A stretch of DNA of 64,000 nt, taken from Liopterus haemorrhoidalis. Taxonomy: Eukaryota > Arthropoda > Insecta > Coleoptera > Dytiscidae. The notes under the pieces are model-generated. The model was not told the origin of the DNA. It made no database searches and was given only the letters and a program-made list of their open reading frames with translations. The translations under genes and the position numbers were made by a program. This document shows, one piece after another, positions 1 through 10,379 of this stretch. Position 1 is the first letter of the stretch, and each line of letters starts with the position of its first letter. The stretch is from assembly GCA_963971575.1 (NCBI GenBank), contig OZ020617.1:38407626-38471625 (forward strand), in the 5' to 3' direction.

Positions 1-198
1 AAATGGGAGTTTACTCGTGTCGAAGATTTTTGTGAATATTTCACAACAGAAAAATATTTCGAAAAAAATTATTGAACAAAAGTTACTATAAAAGCAATAA
101 TTAATAACTTTTATTTGAGACGTTTTTTGATAAAACGAAAAATTTTGAATACTTTTTGTAAAATTTTTCGAAAGTCTCAATTTTTTCATACTTATATG
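1..198 (-). repeat. Family C repeat, left piece (split by hAT-1)
   Basis: Reverse complement of this stretch matches the repeat unit at about 48,780-49,010 with scattered differences. The copy is interrupted at 198 by hAT-1 and continues at 5849. Family C has a CAGA/CGGA tetranucleotide core and ends bearing ACCGACCG and CGGTCGGT. It runs off the left edge of the window, so its full length is not visible here. Confidence 0.8.
191..198. repeat. Target site duplication of hAT-1, left copy
   Basis: CTTATATG stands directly left of TAGGGATGGG and again directly right of CCCATCCCTA at 5849-5856. A perfect 8-bp duplication is the hAT signature. The unbroken site is visible in another family C copy, where the reverse complement reads CATATAAG. 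Confidence 0.93.
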
Positions 199-373
199 TA
201 GGGATGGGTACGATTTATCGATATTTCGAAAATATCGATACTATAGTAAAATATATCGATATTTAAAATAAGATATATCGCGCAAAATATCAATATTTGC
301 ACAAAATATCGCTATTCTTGTATCTATTTTACATATAAATATATGCTGTTCACTTTTGTAAAAACCAACTATA

Positions 374-736
374 GGCTATTCCAAACGTTTAGGCGGAACT
401 AGATTTTGAAATCTAGTAATTTTTATCTATTAATTCGGAATTTTGATAATTTTGTTTAAGCTTTGTAAATCATTCTCACATTGCAAATTCTAGATTAAAT
501 TGATTGTCTTTTTTGTAGTTCTTAATAAAAATTTCCCATTTTTTTTTTTTTTGTCTTTTAGATTTATTAAAATATTTGACATATGTCATTCGTTTCCATG
601 GTTTCACTGTTGGAATTTTAAATTTTCACATACCAAACCTGAAACATGAAATAACCCAAGCAAGGTCCCTCTTTTCGTGACAACCTAAAATAACGAAATT
701 TCCATTTTATTCCGCCTAATCGTTTGGAATAGCCTG
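374..736. mobile_element. MITE of the GGCTATTCCAAACG family
   Basis: Terminal inverted repeats GGCTATTCCAAACGTTTAGG and its inverse about 360 bp apart, flanked by TA, as in Tc1/mariner-type MITEs. No coding potential. The same MITE sits at the matching place in hAT-2 (about 46203-46568), so it entered before the two hAT copies separated or belongs to the family. Further members or pieces lie at 11316, 40059, 55730 and 58818. Confidence 0.82.
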
Positions 737-1499
737 TAAGACGAAATTTTGATTTCAATAATTTGCACCAAATGTCACTTTCTTAATAATGATCATATCC
801 AATAAATCTAAAGTCGGTTTTACAGCGGAAGGAATATTTTTAATTAAGTCCGTAATACACTATATAAGTAACCAAAAAGATCTGGTTTGTCCTTACAAAA
901 GTGAACAGCATATATATATATATATATATATATTAGGAAATTATTTGGGAAAAAGAAGTAAAGCGAAGGATAATGCAATTATTTCATAATTGATCCAATA
1001 TTTCGTTTATTCTTCATAAACTTTATCAAGGATTTCTATAACAAAATGAACCGGTCATAAAAGCAAACACAAACTGTACAATTCCCTTACCGAAATAGTT
1101 AAGCATGTCGCCAAGATGTAATATAAGTAAGTGAAGTTAGACCCATGGTGTCCAAAACAGTAAAAGAGTTGTTAAGAAACACTTGAATACATCAAATATT
1201 GAAGAAAACAAGTTAAGATGTTAAGGCAGATATGACGCCATATTAGTTACTGAGTCACATGACTTGATACGCAAGGCATTGTGGTTATGCCAGTAACAAG
1301 AAGAAAACTTCCTACTTCTAACCCCGGGAAAATATGAAATGTTTGACATCCCATGGATGTAAACAAGTAAACCTCCTACGAGGAGAAAAGTATAAAGTGT
1401 AAAAAAGTCCATTTGGAAAATAATTTAAAGGAAGGTAGTAAAACAAGGATGGAGATAACCCACTAAATGTAAAAAAATGGAAGAACCGCACCAAAAATT

Positions 1500-3431
1500 T
1501 CACCTGACACTTTTAAATGTTAACAAAAACGAGTAAATGTCATGTAAGCTTTCCGTATCGGTTCTGGCATTCAGCACATTATGGAAGTGGTTAATGTAAC
1601 ACATTTCATAAAAAAATCTTTTTGAATCGTTGGGAAATCTATCCAACACCTTAGGATTATCAAAATCCACAACATGATTAGTAGATGCTACATGCGTAGC
1701 TAAGGTACATTTTTGGGGATTAACCCGGCAATCTGATTTATGTTGTGTGATCCGATTTCTAAGTTTTTGGATTGAACTTCCCACATATACCTGTTCACAA
1801 GAACAGTTTAACATGTAAATGGTGTTTTTTGTCGATAAGTGGTCAATCTTCTGTTTCAATTTTGTATTGATAACTGAAAGTTTCTTTAAGGGTTTATCGG
1901 CTATTATTAGGTTATCTAATCTAAGTACTCTTTTAATACTGTTAGACATATGACCCATGTAGGTTAATGCCCTATATTTAATAGGTTCGATAGAAGATGT
2001 ACTGGACCCATGTAGTTCAGGATTCCTATTACGGGAACTGGGTTCATCAGTATTTATATTGAATAAAAGTTTGTAGATTAAATGTTTAGGGTAAGAGTTT
2101 TCTATGAAAATTTTGGCAAGTTTAAGTAAGTTTTTTTGTATTAGTGATTCGTCCGAAATTTTAATAACTCTATATTTCATGGTTTTTACCAACGCAATTT
2201 TGTATTTTAAAGGATGAAAAGAGTGAAAATTAAGATAACGGCCAGAAAAAGTTTTTTTAGTGTACCAATCGAACCTAAGTACGTTTTGAGGATCTCTAAA
2301 TGCATAGGTGTCTAAAAACGGAACCCCTTTTTTAAGAACATCTTCTTTTTCAACAGTGAACTGTAAAGAAGGGTGGTATTGGTTAAATATGTTTAATGTA
2401 ACATCTACCTTATCTTCCGGGACTGCTAAAAGTAGATCATCTACATATTTTTTAATGAAAGGGATTTCAAAATCAAGTTTTTCAGTCACCTTTTTAAGTA
2501 GAGTATCCATAACGAATTGTGATAAGATTGGACTCAAGGCTGAACCCATAGGTAGCCCTTTGTTTTGCAAGAAAAATTTATTATCGTAAACAAAATAGCA
2601 GGAACGATACAGCGTTTCCATGATCTCGATAAATTTTGATTTACTAATTTTAGTAATTTTTTTAATCTTTGGCCATCTAAGTTGGATTTCGTTGGCAATA
2701 AGGTCCCATGTAATGCTTGGGAATAAGGACACTACATCCAGGCTAATGAGCCTGTAGTTATCAGGTAGAACAGTGCCTTTTAAGTCCCTAACTAAGTCAA
2801 AGGAGTTGTTGACATAATATGGATTGTCTGTATCATATGTTCTTTTAAGAATGTTAGTAATGAAGAAGGTAAGTTTTTTGAAAGGTCCGTCTGAACCGTC
2901 AATTATATGCCTTAACGGCAATTGATCTTTATGGATTTTAACGTTTGCGAACACTCTAGGTGGTAACGCGTTATGTTCTTTGAGATCCCTACTCTCCGTA
3001 TCTGAAATGTATTGTTTTAATTTTAAAGTCGAAATGATTTTGTTGTTAGAATTTTGAAACGAAGTGGTAGGGTCTCTAGGAAGTAAAGAGTACGTACCCT
3101 CTTCGTTAAGAATCCCTTCTAATCTGTCCTCGTAGTCCTGTTTATTCATTAAGACAGAAGTTTGGCCCTTATCAGCACGTAACAAAATGACTTGATTATT
3201 ATTTTTAAGAAAGGTTTTAGACCGAATGTATTGTTGGTGTAACGTGTTATATTTACTATCCACTACGTTGTGGGTGCCCTTAAAATAGTTGGTGAGTAGG
3301 TTAGTGACTTGTGCCCTCTTAGTATTTTTACTATTATCATCATGGAGAGCTAATATTTCTTCGACCTCACCTAATACTTTAAAAACATCCACCTCGCTGT
3401 GGTCAATAGGTAAGGAGAATCTACTACCCAA
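1500..3431 (-). pseudogene. Penelope-like reverse transcriptase with GIY-YIG-type endonuclease, 5'-truncated
   Basis: Open frame of 643 codons without internal stop. RT signatures in order: SLDVVSLFPSI near residue 225 (first aspartate), GLPMGSALSPILSQF near 290 (motif B), KYVDDLLLAV near 330 (catalytic YVDD). Near 535-575 the run IYMLNCSC..VYVGSS..LRNRITQHK fits the GIY-YIG-type nuclease fused to RT in canonical Penelope elements. The first codon is TTG and a stop created by the junction with the other arm lies just upstream, so the true N-terminus is lost. Family members are usually longer. The 3' region (933-1499) is non-coding. RT and endonuclease motifs are intact, which suggests a young copy, but with no native start it is unlikely to act alone. 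Confidence 0.88.
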
Positions 3432-4944
3432 TTAGGTGAGGTCGAAGAAATATTAGCTCTTAGCGAAACATAACGCGTTACCACCTAGAGTGTTCGCAAA
3501 CGTTAAAATCCATAAAGATCAATTGCCGTTAAGGCATATAATTGACGGTTCAGACGGACCTTTCAAAAAACTTACCTTCTTCATTACTAACATTCTTAAA
3601 AGAACATATGATACAGACAATCCATATTATGTCAACAACTCCTTTGACTTAGTTAGGGACTTAAAAGGCACTGTTCTACCTGATAACTACAGGCTCATTA
3701 GCCTGGATGTAGTGTCCTTATTCCCAAGCATTACATGGGACCTTATTGCCAACGAAATCCAACTTAGATGGCCAAAGATTAAAAAAATTACTAAAATTAG
3801 TAAATCAAAATTTATCGAGATCATGGAAACGCTGTATCGTTCCTGCTATTTTGTTTACGATAATAAATTTTTCTTGCAAAACAAAGGGCTACCTATGGGT
3901 TCAGCCTTGAGTCCAATCTTATCACAATTCGTTATGGATACTCTACTTAAAAAGGTGACTGAAAAACTTGATTTTGAAATCCCTTTCATTAAAAAATATG
4001 TAGATGATCTACTTTTAGCAGTCCCGGAAGATAAGGTAGATGTTACATTAAACATATTTAACCAATACCACCCTTCTTTACAGTTCACTGTTGAAAAAGA
4101 AGATGTTCTTAAAAAAGGGGTTCCGTTTTTAGACACCTATGCATTTAGAGATCCTCAAAACGTACTTAGGTTCGATTGGTACACTAAAAAAACTTTTTCT
4201 GGCCGTTATCTTAATTTTCACTCTTTTCATCCTTTAAAATACAAAATTGCGTTGGTAAAAACCATGAAATATAGAGTTATTAAAATTTCGGACGAATCAC
4301 TAATACAAAAAAACTTACTTAAACTTGCCAAAATTTTCATAGAAAACTCTTACCCTAAACATTTAATCTACAAACTTTTATTCAATATAAATACTGATGA
4401 ACCCAGTTCCCGTAATAGGAATCCTGAACTACATGGGTCCAGTACATCTTCTATCGAACCTATTAAATATAGGGCATTAACCTACATGGGTCATATGTCT
4501 AACAGTATTAAAAGAGTACTTAGATTAGATAACCTAATAATAGCCGATAAACCCTTAAAGAAACTTTCAGTTATCAATACAAAATTGAAACAGAAGATTG
4601 ACCACTTATCGACAAAAAACACCATTTACATGTTAAACTGTTCTTGTGAACAGGTATATGTGGGAAGTTCAATCCAAAAACTTAGAAATCGGATCACACA
4701 ACATAAATCAGATTGCCGGGTTAATCCCCAAAAATGTACCTTAGCTACGCATGTAGCATCTACTAATCATGTTGTGGATTTTGATAATCCTAAGGTGTTG
4801 GATAGATTTCCCAACGATTCAAAAAGATTTTTTTATGAAATGTGTTACATTAACCACTTCCATAATGTGCTGAATGCCAGAACCGATACGGAAAGCTTAC
4901 ATGACATTTACTCGTTTTTGTTAACATTTAAAAGTGTCAGGTGA
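3431..4944 (+). pseudogene. Second Penelope-like RT/GIY-YIG copy with internal deletion
   Basis: From 3490 the frame runs 484 codons and matches the C-terminal 484 residues of the minus-strand copy without a difference I can see, including motif B, YVDD and the GIY-YIG-type region. Before it, 3431-3460 codes for the same residues as the start of the other arm (GEVEEILAL), then a 370-bp deletion filled by TAGCGAAA puts the frame out. The N-terminal third is missing. Copies truncated at the 5' end and joined in inverted orientation are known for Penelope-like elements. Confidence 0.87.
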
Positions 4945-5848
4945 ATTTTTGGTGCGGTTCTTCCATTTTTTTACATTTAGTGGGTTATCTCCATCCTTGT
5001 TTTACTACCTTCCTTTAAATTATTTTCCAAATGGACTTTTTTACACTTTATACTTTTCTCCTCGTAGGAGGTTTACTTGTTTACATCCATGGGATGTCAA
5101 ACATTTCATATTTTCCCGGGGTTAGAAGTAGGAAGTTTTCTTCTTGTTACTGGCATAACCACAATGCCTTGCGTATCAAGTCATGTGACTCAGTAACTAA
5201 TATGGCGTCATATCTGCCTTAACATCTTAACTTGTTTTCTTCAATATTTGATGTATTCAAGTGTTTCTTAACAACTCTTTTACTGTTTTGGACACCATGG
5301 GTCTAACTTCACTTACTTATATTACATCTTGGCGACATGCTTAACTATTTCGGTAAGGGAATTGTACAGTTTGTGTTTGCTTTTATGACCGGTTCATTTT
5401 GTTATAGAAATCCTTGATAAAGTTTATGAAGAATAAACGAAATATTGGATCAATTATGAAATAATTGCATTATCCTTCGCTTTACTTCTTTTTCCCAAAT
5501 AATTTCCTAAGATAGTGCCTCAACAGAAGATCAAAAATTCTCCGTGCTGGTTATATATATATATATATTTAATTATGAGAGCAGTTAACTAGGAAAATAT
5601 TAGAAAGTTGGTTGGTAGCTGGGTGAGTACCACTATGAAGTGATTGTCTGTCAAGTGGCGATTTCTTTTCCCGCCAAGCAAACCAAAAAAAAACTGTAAT
5701 TTATATATCTTACATGTTACGTGTCAGTTTTTTCGATATATCGAAAATATCGATATTTTTACTTCGATATATATCGGATATCGATATCACACTTACGATA
5801 TATAGAATCGCGTATATATCGATATTCAAAAATAAATTCCCATCCCTA

Positions 5849-5990
5849 CTTATATGTAACGTTTCCATGATCATGATAAATAATATCTCTGTTACAAAAT
5901 ATTAGGCCAAGTTTTTTTTACTCTGCTAGAATGTAGGTATTTTATACAAGTACTTTATGATGACGGTCGGTCCTGTGGTGACCACAGCTG
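5849..5990 (-). repeat. Family C repeat, right piece after hAT-1
   Basis: Continues the repeat broken at 198. Its reverse complement matches about 48,683-48,790, including the end GGACCGACCG and a few bases beyond (CACCACAGG). It begins with the right copy of the CTTATATG duplication. Confidence 0.8.
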
Positions 5991-6565
5991 ATTTTTTATT
6001 ATTAAATTTATGTCAAATTTAACAAAAAGCTCGCAGCTGAGAACCACGTTATCGATATAATTCCTGTATTTCCGATAATAGTGAATTATGAAGTCAATAG
6101 ACTTTTCAGCACCTCCCATAGTGGTTAGATTGTAAATCTCCTATTCCTTCTATCGATTATTCTGGTGCATAAGTTATCGTCACTATATAGTACTCACACA
6201 TCATACTGCATACATAGTACGTTATAATAACTTGAAACTATGTTGGAGAATGTGTTATACGGGGTGTTCAAAGTGTACTTACTGACGGAATTGCTACCGC
6301 ACACTTGAGATTTATTACACCCCTTACTTGAGTCATGTTTTCTTAATTACTTAGAAATTCTTGATTATCATATTAATAAAGTGTTTTACCACATATGGAT
6401 TAATTAATTTCATATCACATGGGACTGTTTGACAGTCTGATGACAAAGTTTGTTGGATATATTTAAGGAAAGTTAGGGTTCTTTGATAAAATGGTTTTAA
6501 AACTAATTCTTTCTAGATCTAAACCAAAACTTTTTTAAATCTTTATTTTAAGACGCTTGGATTTG
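5991..6565. other. No recognised feature
   Basis: AT-rich DNA between family C and the mariner remnant. I see no frame of useful length and no terminal repeats that pair with each other. The phrase GGGGTGTTCAAAGTG near 6260 resembles a transposon end but I found no partner. Confidence 0.5.
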
Positions 6566-6633
6566 TACGAAGGCTTCCTTTTAAGTTTTTAAAAAAACTA
6601 AGAAAGACAATTTTTTTTATGGAACAAATTGTT

Positions 6634-7114
6634 TTATTGCTTTTCAAAATATTCACCAATTCCAAAAGTTTAAACCAATTCTCGAAACATTTTTGCCACT
6701 CTGAAGTTGGTATATCAAAAACATGGTTTTCCAAGGTTTCAAAAGTTCTTGAGGTGATGAAAATTGCTGTCCACAATTTTTTTGTTTGATATTGGGGAAC
6801 AAAAAGATATCGTTAGGGGATAAATCAGGTGAATACGGGCAATGAGACATTAATTCGATGTTTTTCTCCTTCAAATAATCAATTGTTTGACGTGCTGTGT
6901 GGGAGCTCGCATTGTCATGATGCGAACTTTTTGATTGTTTTTCCTGATTTTGTCGATGACTTCTGGCAAACAAATTGTTGTATACCATTCAGTATTAACT
7001 GGTCTCCGATCCTCTAAAGGAATGGTTGCAACATGTCCAGTACAACAGAAAAACAAGCGATTTTTTTTTTGTTTCGGGAACGAACAATTTTTGTGGGTTT
7101 CGGTTCATCTAGTG
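6634..7114 (-). pseudogene. Mariner transposase, C-terminal part, degenerate
   Basis: Read on the minus strand and continuing from 8286. Visible: GHVATIPLEDRRPVNTEWY, then HHDNASSHTA (second catalytic aspartate), then HCPYSPDLSPNDIFLFP (third aspartate with the usual YSPDL signature, 34 residues after the second as in mariner), and a terminal GEYFEKQ followed by TAA at 6634. Several frameshifts separate these blocks. Function in intact relatives: DDE cut-and-paste transposition into TA. This copy cannot make an enzyme. Confidence 0.82.
7107..7114. repeat. Target site duplication of hAT-3, left copy
   Basis: ATCTAGTG precedes CAGGGCTGTTCAACC and is repeated exactly at 8278-8285 after GGTTGGGCAGCCCTG. 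Confidence 0.93.
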
Positions 7115-8277
7115 CAGGGCTGTTCAACCTTTTTGTATTTGGGATCTACTTTTTTTGTATATATTGTTACCAAGATCGACCATAATGCCTAGCCGGCCAT
7201 TGGCGGAAGGAGGTTATATACTGCCCTTTCGAGGAGAGGTTCTCCCTCGGGAAGAATATTTATTAAAAATTCATTTCATATTGCAATATTAAAGCTGTTT
7301 TTCATGTAAAACTAACCTAATACGCAAACGAAATTTACAAAAAAATGTTTATGAAGATTCTTCATAAACCCTCCAAGATGCAGTTTTAACCCGACGGTTA
7401 AGACATACAGAGCCGCAGTAAGGGTAGGCGGAGGGGGCGACGGCTCTGGGCGCACTAAGGAAAGGGGCACTGACGGGCTTGACTAAGGGGCGCCATTGCG
7501 AAGACGAAGACCTTTTTGCTTTGCTCATTACTTGGATTTTGAGAGGCGAGGATCTTTTGTTTTTTTGTTTGCTCATCACTTAGATTTTGGGAGGTGAGGA
7601 CCTTTTTTGTGCTCTTCAGTTGGATTTTGAGAGGAGAGCACTTTATTTGCCAAAGGCGACAAAAACACGGCTCCGCCCCTAGCGCAAGTTCTCCTTACTG
7701 CGGCTCTGAACACATTGATCGCCAACGAATTTTATGCAAGATGATTAGAAAATGCTTCTTTGTTTTTAAGTTTTGTTGGTTAGGATATGTTAGATAAGGT
7801 TTTTTTTTTCGGTATATTTTTATAAATTAGTGGTTTTTTGATGTGCGAACACCGGTCTTCGTTAAGGAAAATTTAGAAAAATTATACATTACATTGCGCC
7901 AGGCTATCATCTTGCCAGTTACTTATCCCACTCAATCAAACGTGAGCGATTGTGCGGACAGTTACTTTTCGCGCGTTTTATCGTTAGTAGCTTTGATTAA
8001 AATTTCTTTGCCGGTCACCCCCATGGCAATGAATGCGGTAAGGTGGTCCTGAATTTATTGAAAAAATAAGAATCTATTATATAACGTTTACATACAACGT
8101 TTATTAAACATTTTAATACGACATTTGCACGTAGGCTTGCGAGAAGCTTGTTTTAATTTTTACTTTATATTTATAAAATGTATTTTTAAATACATGGAAG
8201 CAAGAGAAATTAAAGATCTACTTAAAAACACGCCGCGATCGACCGGTAGATCGCGATCGACTGGTTGGGCAGCCCTG
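7115..8277. mobile_element. hAT-3: non-autonomous hAT element inside the mariner
   Basis: Terminal repeats CAGGGCTGTTCAACC and inverse of CAGGGCTGCCCAACC with the perfect 8-bp duplication ATCTAGTG. The interior has short frames only, none resembling a hAT transposase. It carries a minisatellite (about 7500-7660) also found in the hAT at 9533. Paired GATC-rich ends (GATCGACCGGTAGATCGCGA at right) add subterminal structure. Confidence 0.92.
7500..7660. repeat. Minisatellite, about 48-bp unit, about 3 copies
   Basis: Units contain a variant of GCTCATCACTTAGATTTTG followed by GAGGTGAGGACC and a T run. The same unit, in five copies, lies at 9625-9815 in a different hAT element. Confidence 0.8.
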
Positions 8278-8285
8278 ATCTAGTG

Positions 8286-8631
8286 GATTGTTGCTTAGTT
8301 TCCGGTTTATATGAATAAATCCAGGTTTGGTCACCTGTAATGATGTTGTATACGGATTTTGTAGTGCCTAGGTTGATTTTTTTTTTTAGTAATCCCTTAT
8401 ATTAATCAACACAAGCCTTTTTTTGAGCTTGAGTCAAATTATGCGAAATCCATCGGGAACAGATCTTTTTCACAGCTAAATGTTCATGCAAAATCGAGTG
8501 TATTGCAATCTGCGATATGCAAAGGTTGCATCTATCTCATGCCACATGGCGATCTTCTTCAATCATTTTGGGCACAGAATCAATGTTTTTGGAATCACAA
8601 CCGATTTTGGTCGACCTTCACGAAATTTCAT
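8286..8631 (-). pseudogene. Mariner transposase, middle part, degenerate
   Basis: Resumes the frame cut by hAT-3. On the minus strand: FREGRPKSVVIP (linker), LHEHLAVKKICSRWISHNL (end of the DNA-binding region), then YNIITGDQTWIYSYKPETK carrying the first catalytic aspartate, with glutamine where GDET is usual. At least two stops or shifts intervene. The same block in the element at 27751 is only partly kept. Confidence 0.8.
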
Positions 8632-8695
8632 GACAGTCACATGAGTGACGTTATAAGAGTTTTTTGGTGGTCATACCTACAAAACCCCTAAAAAG
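8632..8695 (-). mobile_element. HINE fragment, 5' end only
   Basis: Inverse of the HINE start: GGTCATACCTACAAAACCC at the right, then GTCACATGAGTGACG. Only about 60 bp remain, abutting the mariner. Confidence 0.7.
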
Positions 8696-9524
8696 TAGCA
8701 GGGTGTCAGAAAGAAAGGGGTGGAGATGTTCAGGAGAGGAAAAAAAGTTTAAGGCTGTAGAAGAGGAAATATTTCTTGTACATAATTTTAATTTAATTAA
8801 ATTTTACGTTGCTTTAATTCGTGCTTGTGTAAAACTAATAACATTTCGAGCGTTCCTCTGTTTTTAACACAGAAACCTTAATAATTTTCTGGTCTTTCTG
8901 GCATGAAATTGATGAGATAGTTTTAAAACATATGTTCAAATTTATAAAATTTATAAAACATTTTGACACATAATTTATGAAAACTGTTATTAAGTTCCAC
9001 ATCAATTTATTATTTGTCGCGACATTCAAAAACAAAATTACGAAAATACAAATTTTTCCTAGTAAATTGTCTCCAGCAAAATTGCAAAAACCAAATAATG
9101 TTTTGTCTCTAGAGATACTTCTAGCATGAATATAAATGAAGTGTTCGCAAATAGTATATTAAGAATTGCCAGAATACAGCTCTTAAGGAAAATATTAGTT
9201 CTTGTGTGTAATTTTAAGTAATTTAGTTACATTATTTTGGAGAACAATAAAAGGCAAGTCTAGACTGTAATAAGCTGTGTAGAGTATTGTACTTAATTTG
9301 TTTCATAATTGACTGTCCGTTCAAGATTTTAATATGTTCATTTTATACTTACTAAAATAATTATAGCATTTCTCTCTTTTTAAGCTTTATCAGTCGGGTT
9401 GATTTTTGGTACTCATGTACTCATATACTTGTACAAAATATTAAATTGTTAAATTTCAGATAGCTGCATAGTTGCGATATTACCACACGTTGACAAATTT
9501 CTTCCTTGTCAAATATCAATAATA
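8696..9524. other. No recognised feature
   Basis: AT-rich non-coding DNA with no paired terminal repeats that I can see. Short frames on both strands lack composition or motif support. Confidence 0.5.
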
Positions 9525-9532
9525 CTCTAAGT

Positions 9533-9847
9533 TAGGGTGACCATTCGTCCCGCATTTTGATTGTGTGTCCCGCTTTAAGATACGTCCTACATTCTAATTT
9601 TTGATTTCTTGACTTGTAATTGAGGAGATGATGACCTTTATTTGTTTTTTGCTCTTCACTTGCATTTGGGAGGTGAAGACCTTTTTTTTGCTCTTCACTT
9701 AGATTTGGGAGGCGAGGACCTTTTTTTTTGTTCTTCACTTAGATTTTAGAGGTGAGGATCTTTTTTTTGCTCTTCACTTATATTTGGAAAGTGACGACCT
9801 TTTTTTTGCTTTGTCCCGCATTGCCTTCTTAAGAAGTGGTCCCCCTA
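9533..9847. mobile_element. Small hAT-type element carrying a minisatellite
   Basis: Ends TAGGGTGACCATTCGT and inverse of TAGGGGGACCACTTCT. Flanks CTCTAAGT (9525-9532) and TTCTAAGT (9848-9855) form a 7-of-8 target duplication. Nearly the whole interior is the minisatellite. Confidence 0.8.
9625..9815. repeat. Minisatellite, about 48-bp unit, five copies
   Basis: Unit of the type CTCTTCACTTAGATTTGGGA + GGTGAGGACC + T8. On the minus strand the unit, being a multiple of three, gives a 16-residue peptide repeat (SEEQKKGPRLPNL). I treat that as a by-product, not a gene. Confidence 0.85.
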
Positions 9848-9999
9848 TTCTAAGTAGTTTTTCAAGTCAGAGATCGACAGATTATCTCAGCGTTGACTGT
9901 TAGTACACTTGCTGGTAAAAAAGTTCAGAGAATTGAGATCAAAAATCAGGCACAGGCCAACGTTGTTCTAACAAAACTGAACATTACTATCACTTTATT

Positions 10000-10228
10000 T
10001 GAAAAATCCAGTTTCACCTCTGAAATCCAATCCGCTCCTGGTTTTTGGACGATATGAAGACCGTCTTCCCTAACTTATATAAAATTGCTCAGAAATTCTT
10101 GCCTTCAGAGCGCTTATTTTCGAAAGCAGGAGTCACTGTATGCAGAGACGGAAATAGGCATCCGGGCAAAAGACTTACTACACTGCTTTTTCTCGGTGCT
10201 TGCAATGAAGAAGAGTGGAGTGTATAAT
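10000..10228 (+). pseudogene. hAT transposase C-terminal dimerisation domain, fragment
   Basis: The frame gives FPNLYKIAQKFL directly followed by PSERLFSKAGVTV and then LLFLGACNEEEW. This is the order of the conserved hAT C-terminal domain (PNL..A..FL, PSER.FS.AG, LLFL......W). The IPATSV-type segment that normally stands between FL and PSER is absent, a short in-frame deletion. Upstream coding is not recognisable. The fragment lies just right of the small hAT at 9533 but outside it. Confidence 0.82.
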
Positions 10229-10285
10229 TATATTTTAAAAAACACTCAGACCTATAGGCGCCATTGCCTTACCATTTTTTACCAT

Positions 10286-10333
10286 TTTTAGGGTTTTGTA
10301 GGTATGACCAAAAAACCCTTATACCATTTTGTC

Positions 10334-10379
<46 letters not shown>

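Larger units (their letters stand above)
933..5510. mobile_element. Penelope-like retroelement, head-to-head inverted dimer
   Basis: Two copies of one element face away from each other with 5' ends touching at 3430/3431. The left arm (933-3430) is on the minus strand, the right arm (3431-5510) on the plus strand. Outer ends are exact inverses (TTAGGAAATTATTTGGG at left, its complement at right). The right arm starts 55 bp further into the element and lacks the 370 bp matching 2976-3345, replaced by TAGCGAAA. Elsewhere the arms look identical by eye. The dimer lies in the TA run of hAT-1. About 40 bp unique to the right side (5511-5552) follow it. Confidence 0.88.
199..5848. mobile_element. 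hAT-1: hAT-type element, expanded by nested insertions
   Basis: Ends TAGGGATGGG / CCCATCCCTA, followed on both sides by repeated ATATCGATATTT-type subterminal DNA, with the perfect 8-bp duplication CTTATATG outside. No transposase of its own is visible, so it is a non-autonomous element. It contains a MITE (374-736) and a Penelope-like dimer (933-5510) inserted in a TA-rich run. A sister copy at 45754-47898 shares the outer sequence and the MITE but not the Penelope dimer. About 1.1 kb remains when both inserts are subtracted. Confidence 0.9.
6568..8640 (-). mobile_element. Mariner element, degenerate, split by hAT-3
   Basis: The 3' end lies near 6568 (TA then CGAAGGCTTCC), the coding part covers about 6634-7114 and 8286-8640, and a HINE fragment cuts it off at about 8632. 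It belongs to the same lineage as the element at 27751: both encode LHEHLAVKKICSRWI. The 5' end and left terminal repeat are gone. Confidence 0.8.

Noticed and set aside
933..1500. Hammerhead ribozyme in the Penelope 3' region
   Set aside because: Known from other Penelope-like elements, but I could not find CTGATGA with a paired stem and GAAA here; GAAGAATAAACGAAA near 5430 is not enough. A covariance-model scan would decide.
2308..2589. 93-codon frames at 2308-2589 and 3855-4136
   Set aside because: Mirror-image shadows of the two Penelope RT copies.
7349..8052. Short frames inside hAT-3
   Set aside because: No hAT motif, no start context or conservation; one crosses the minisatellite.
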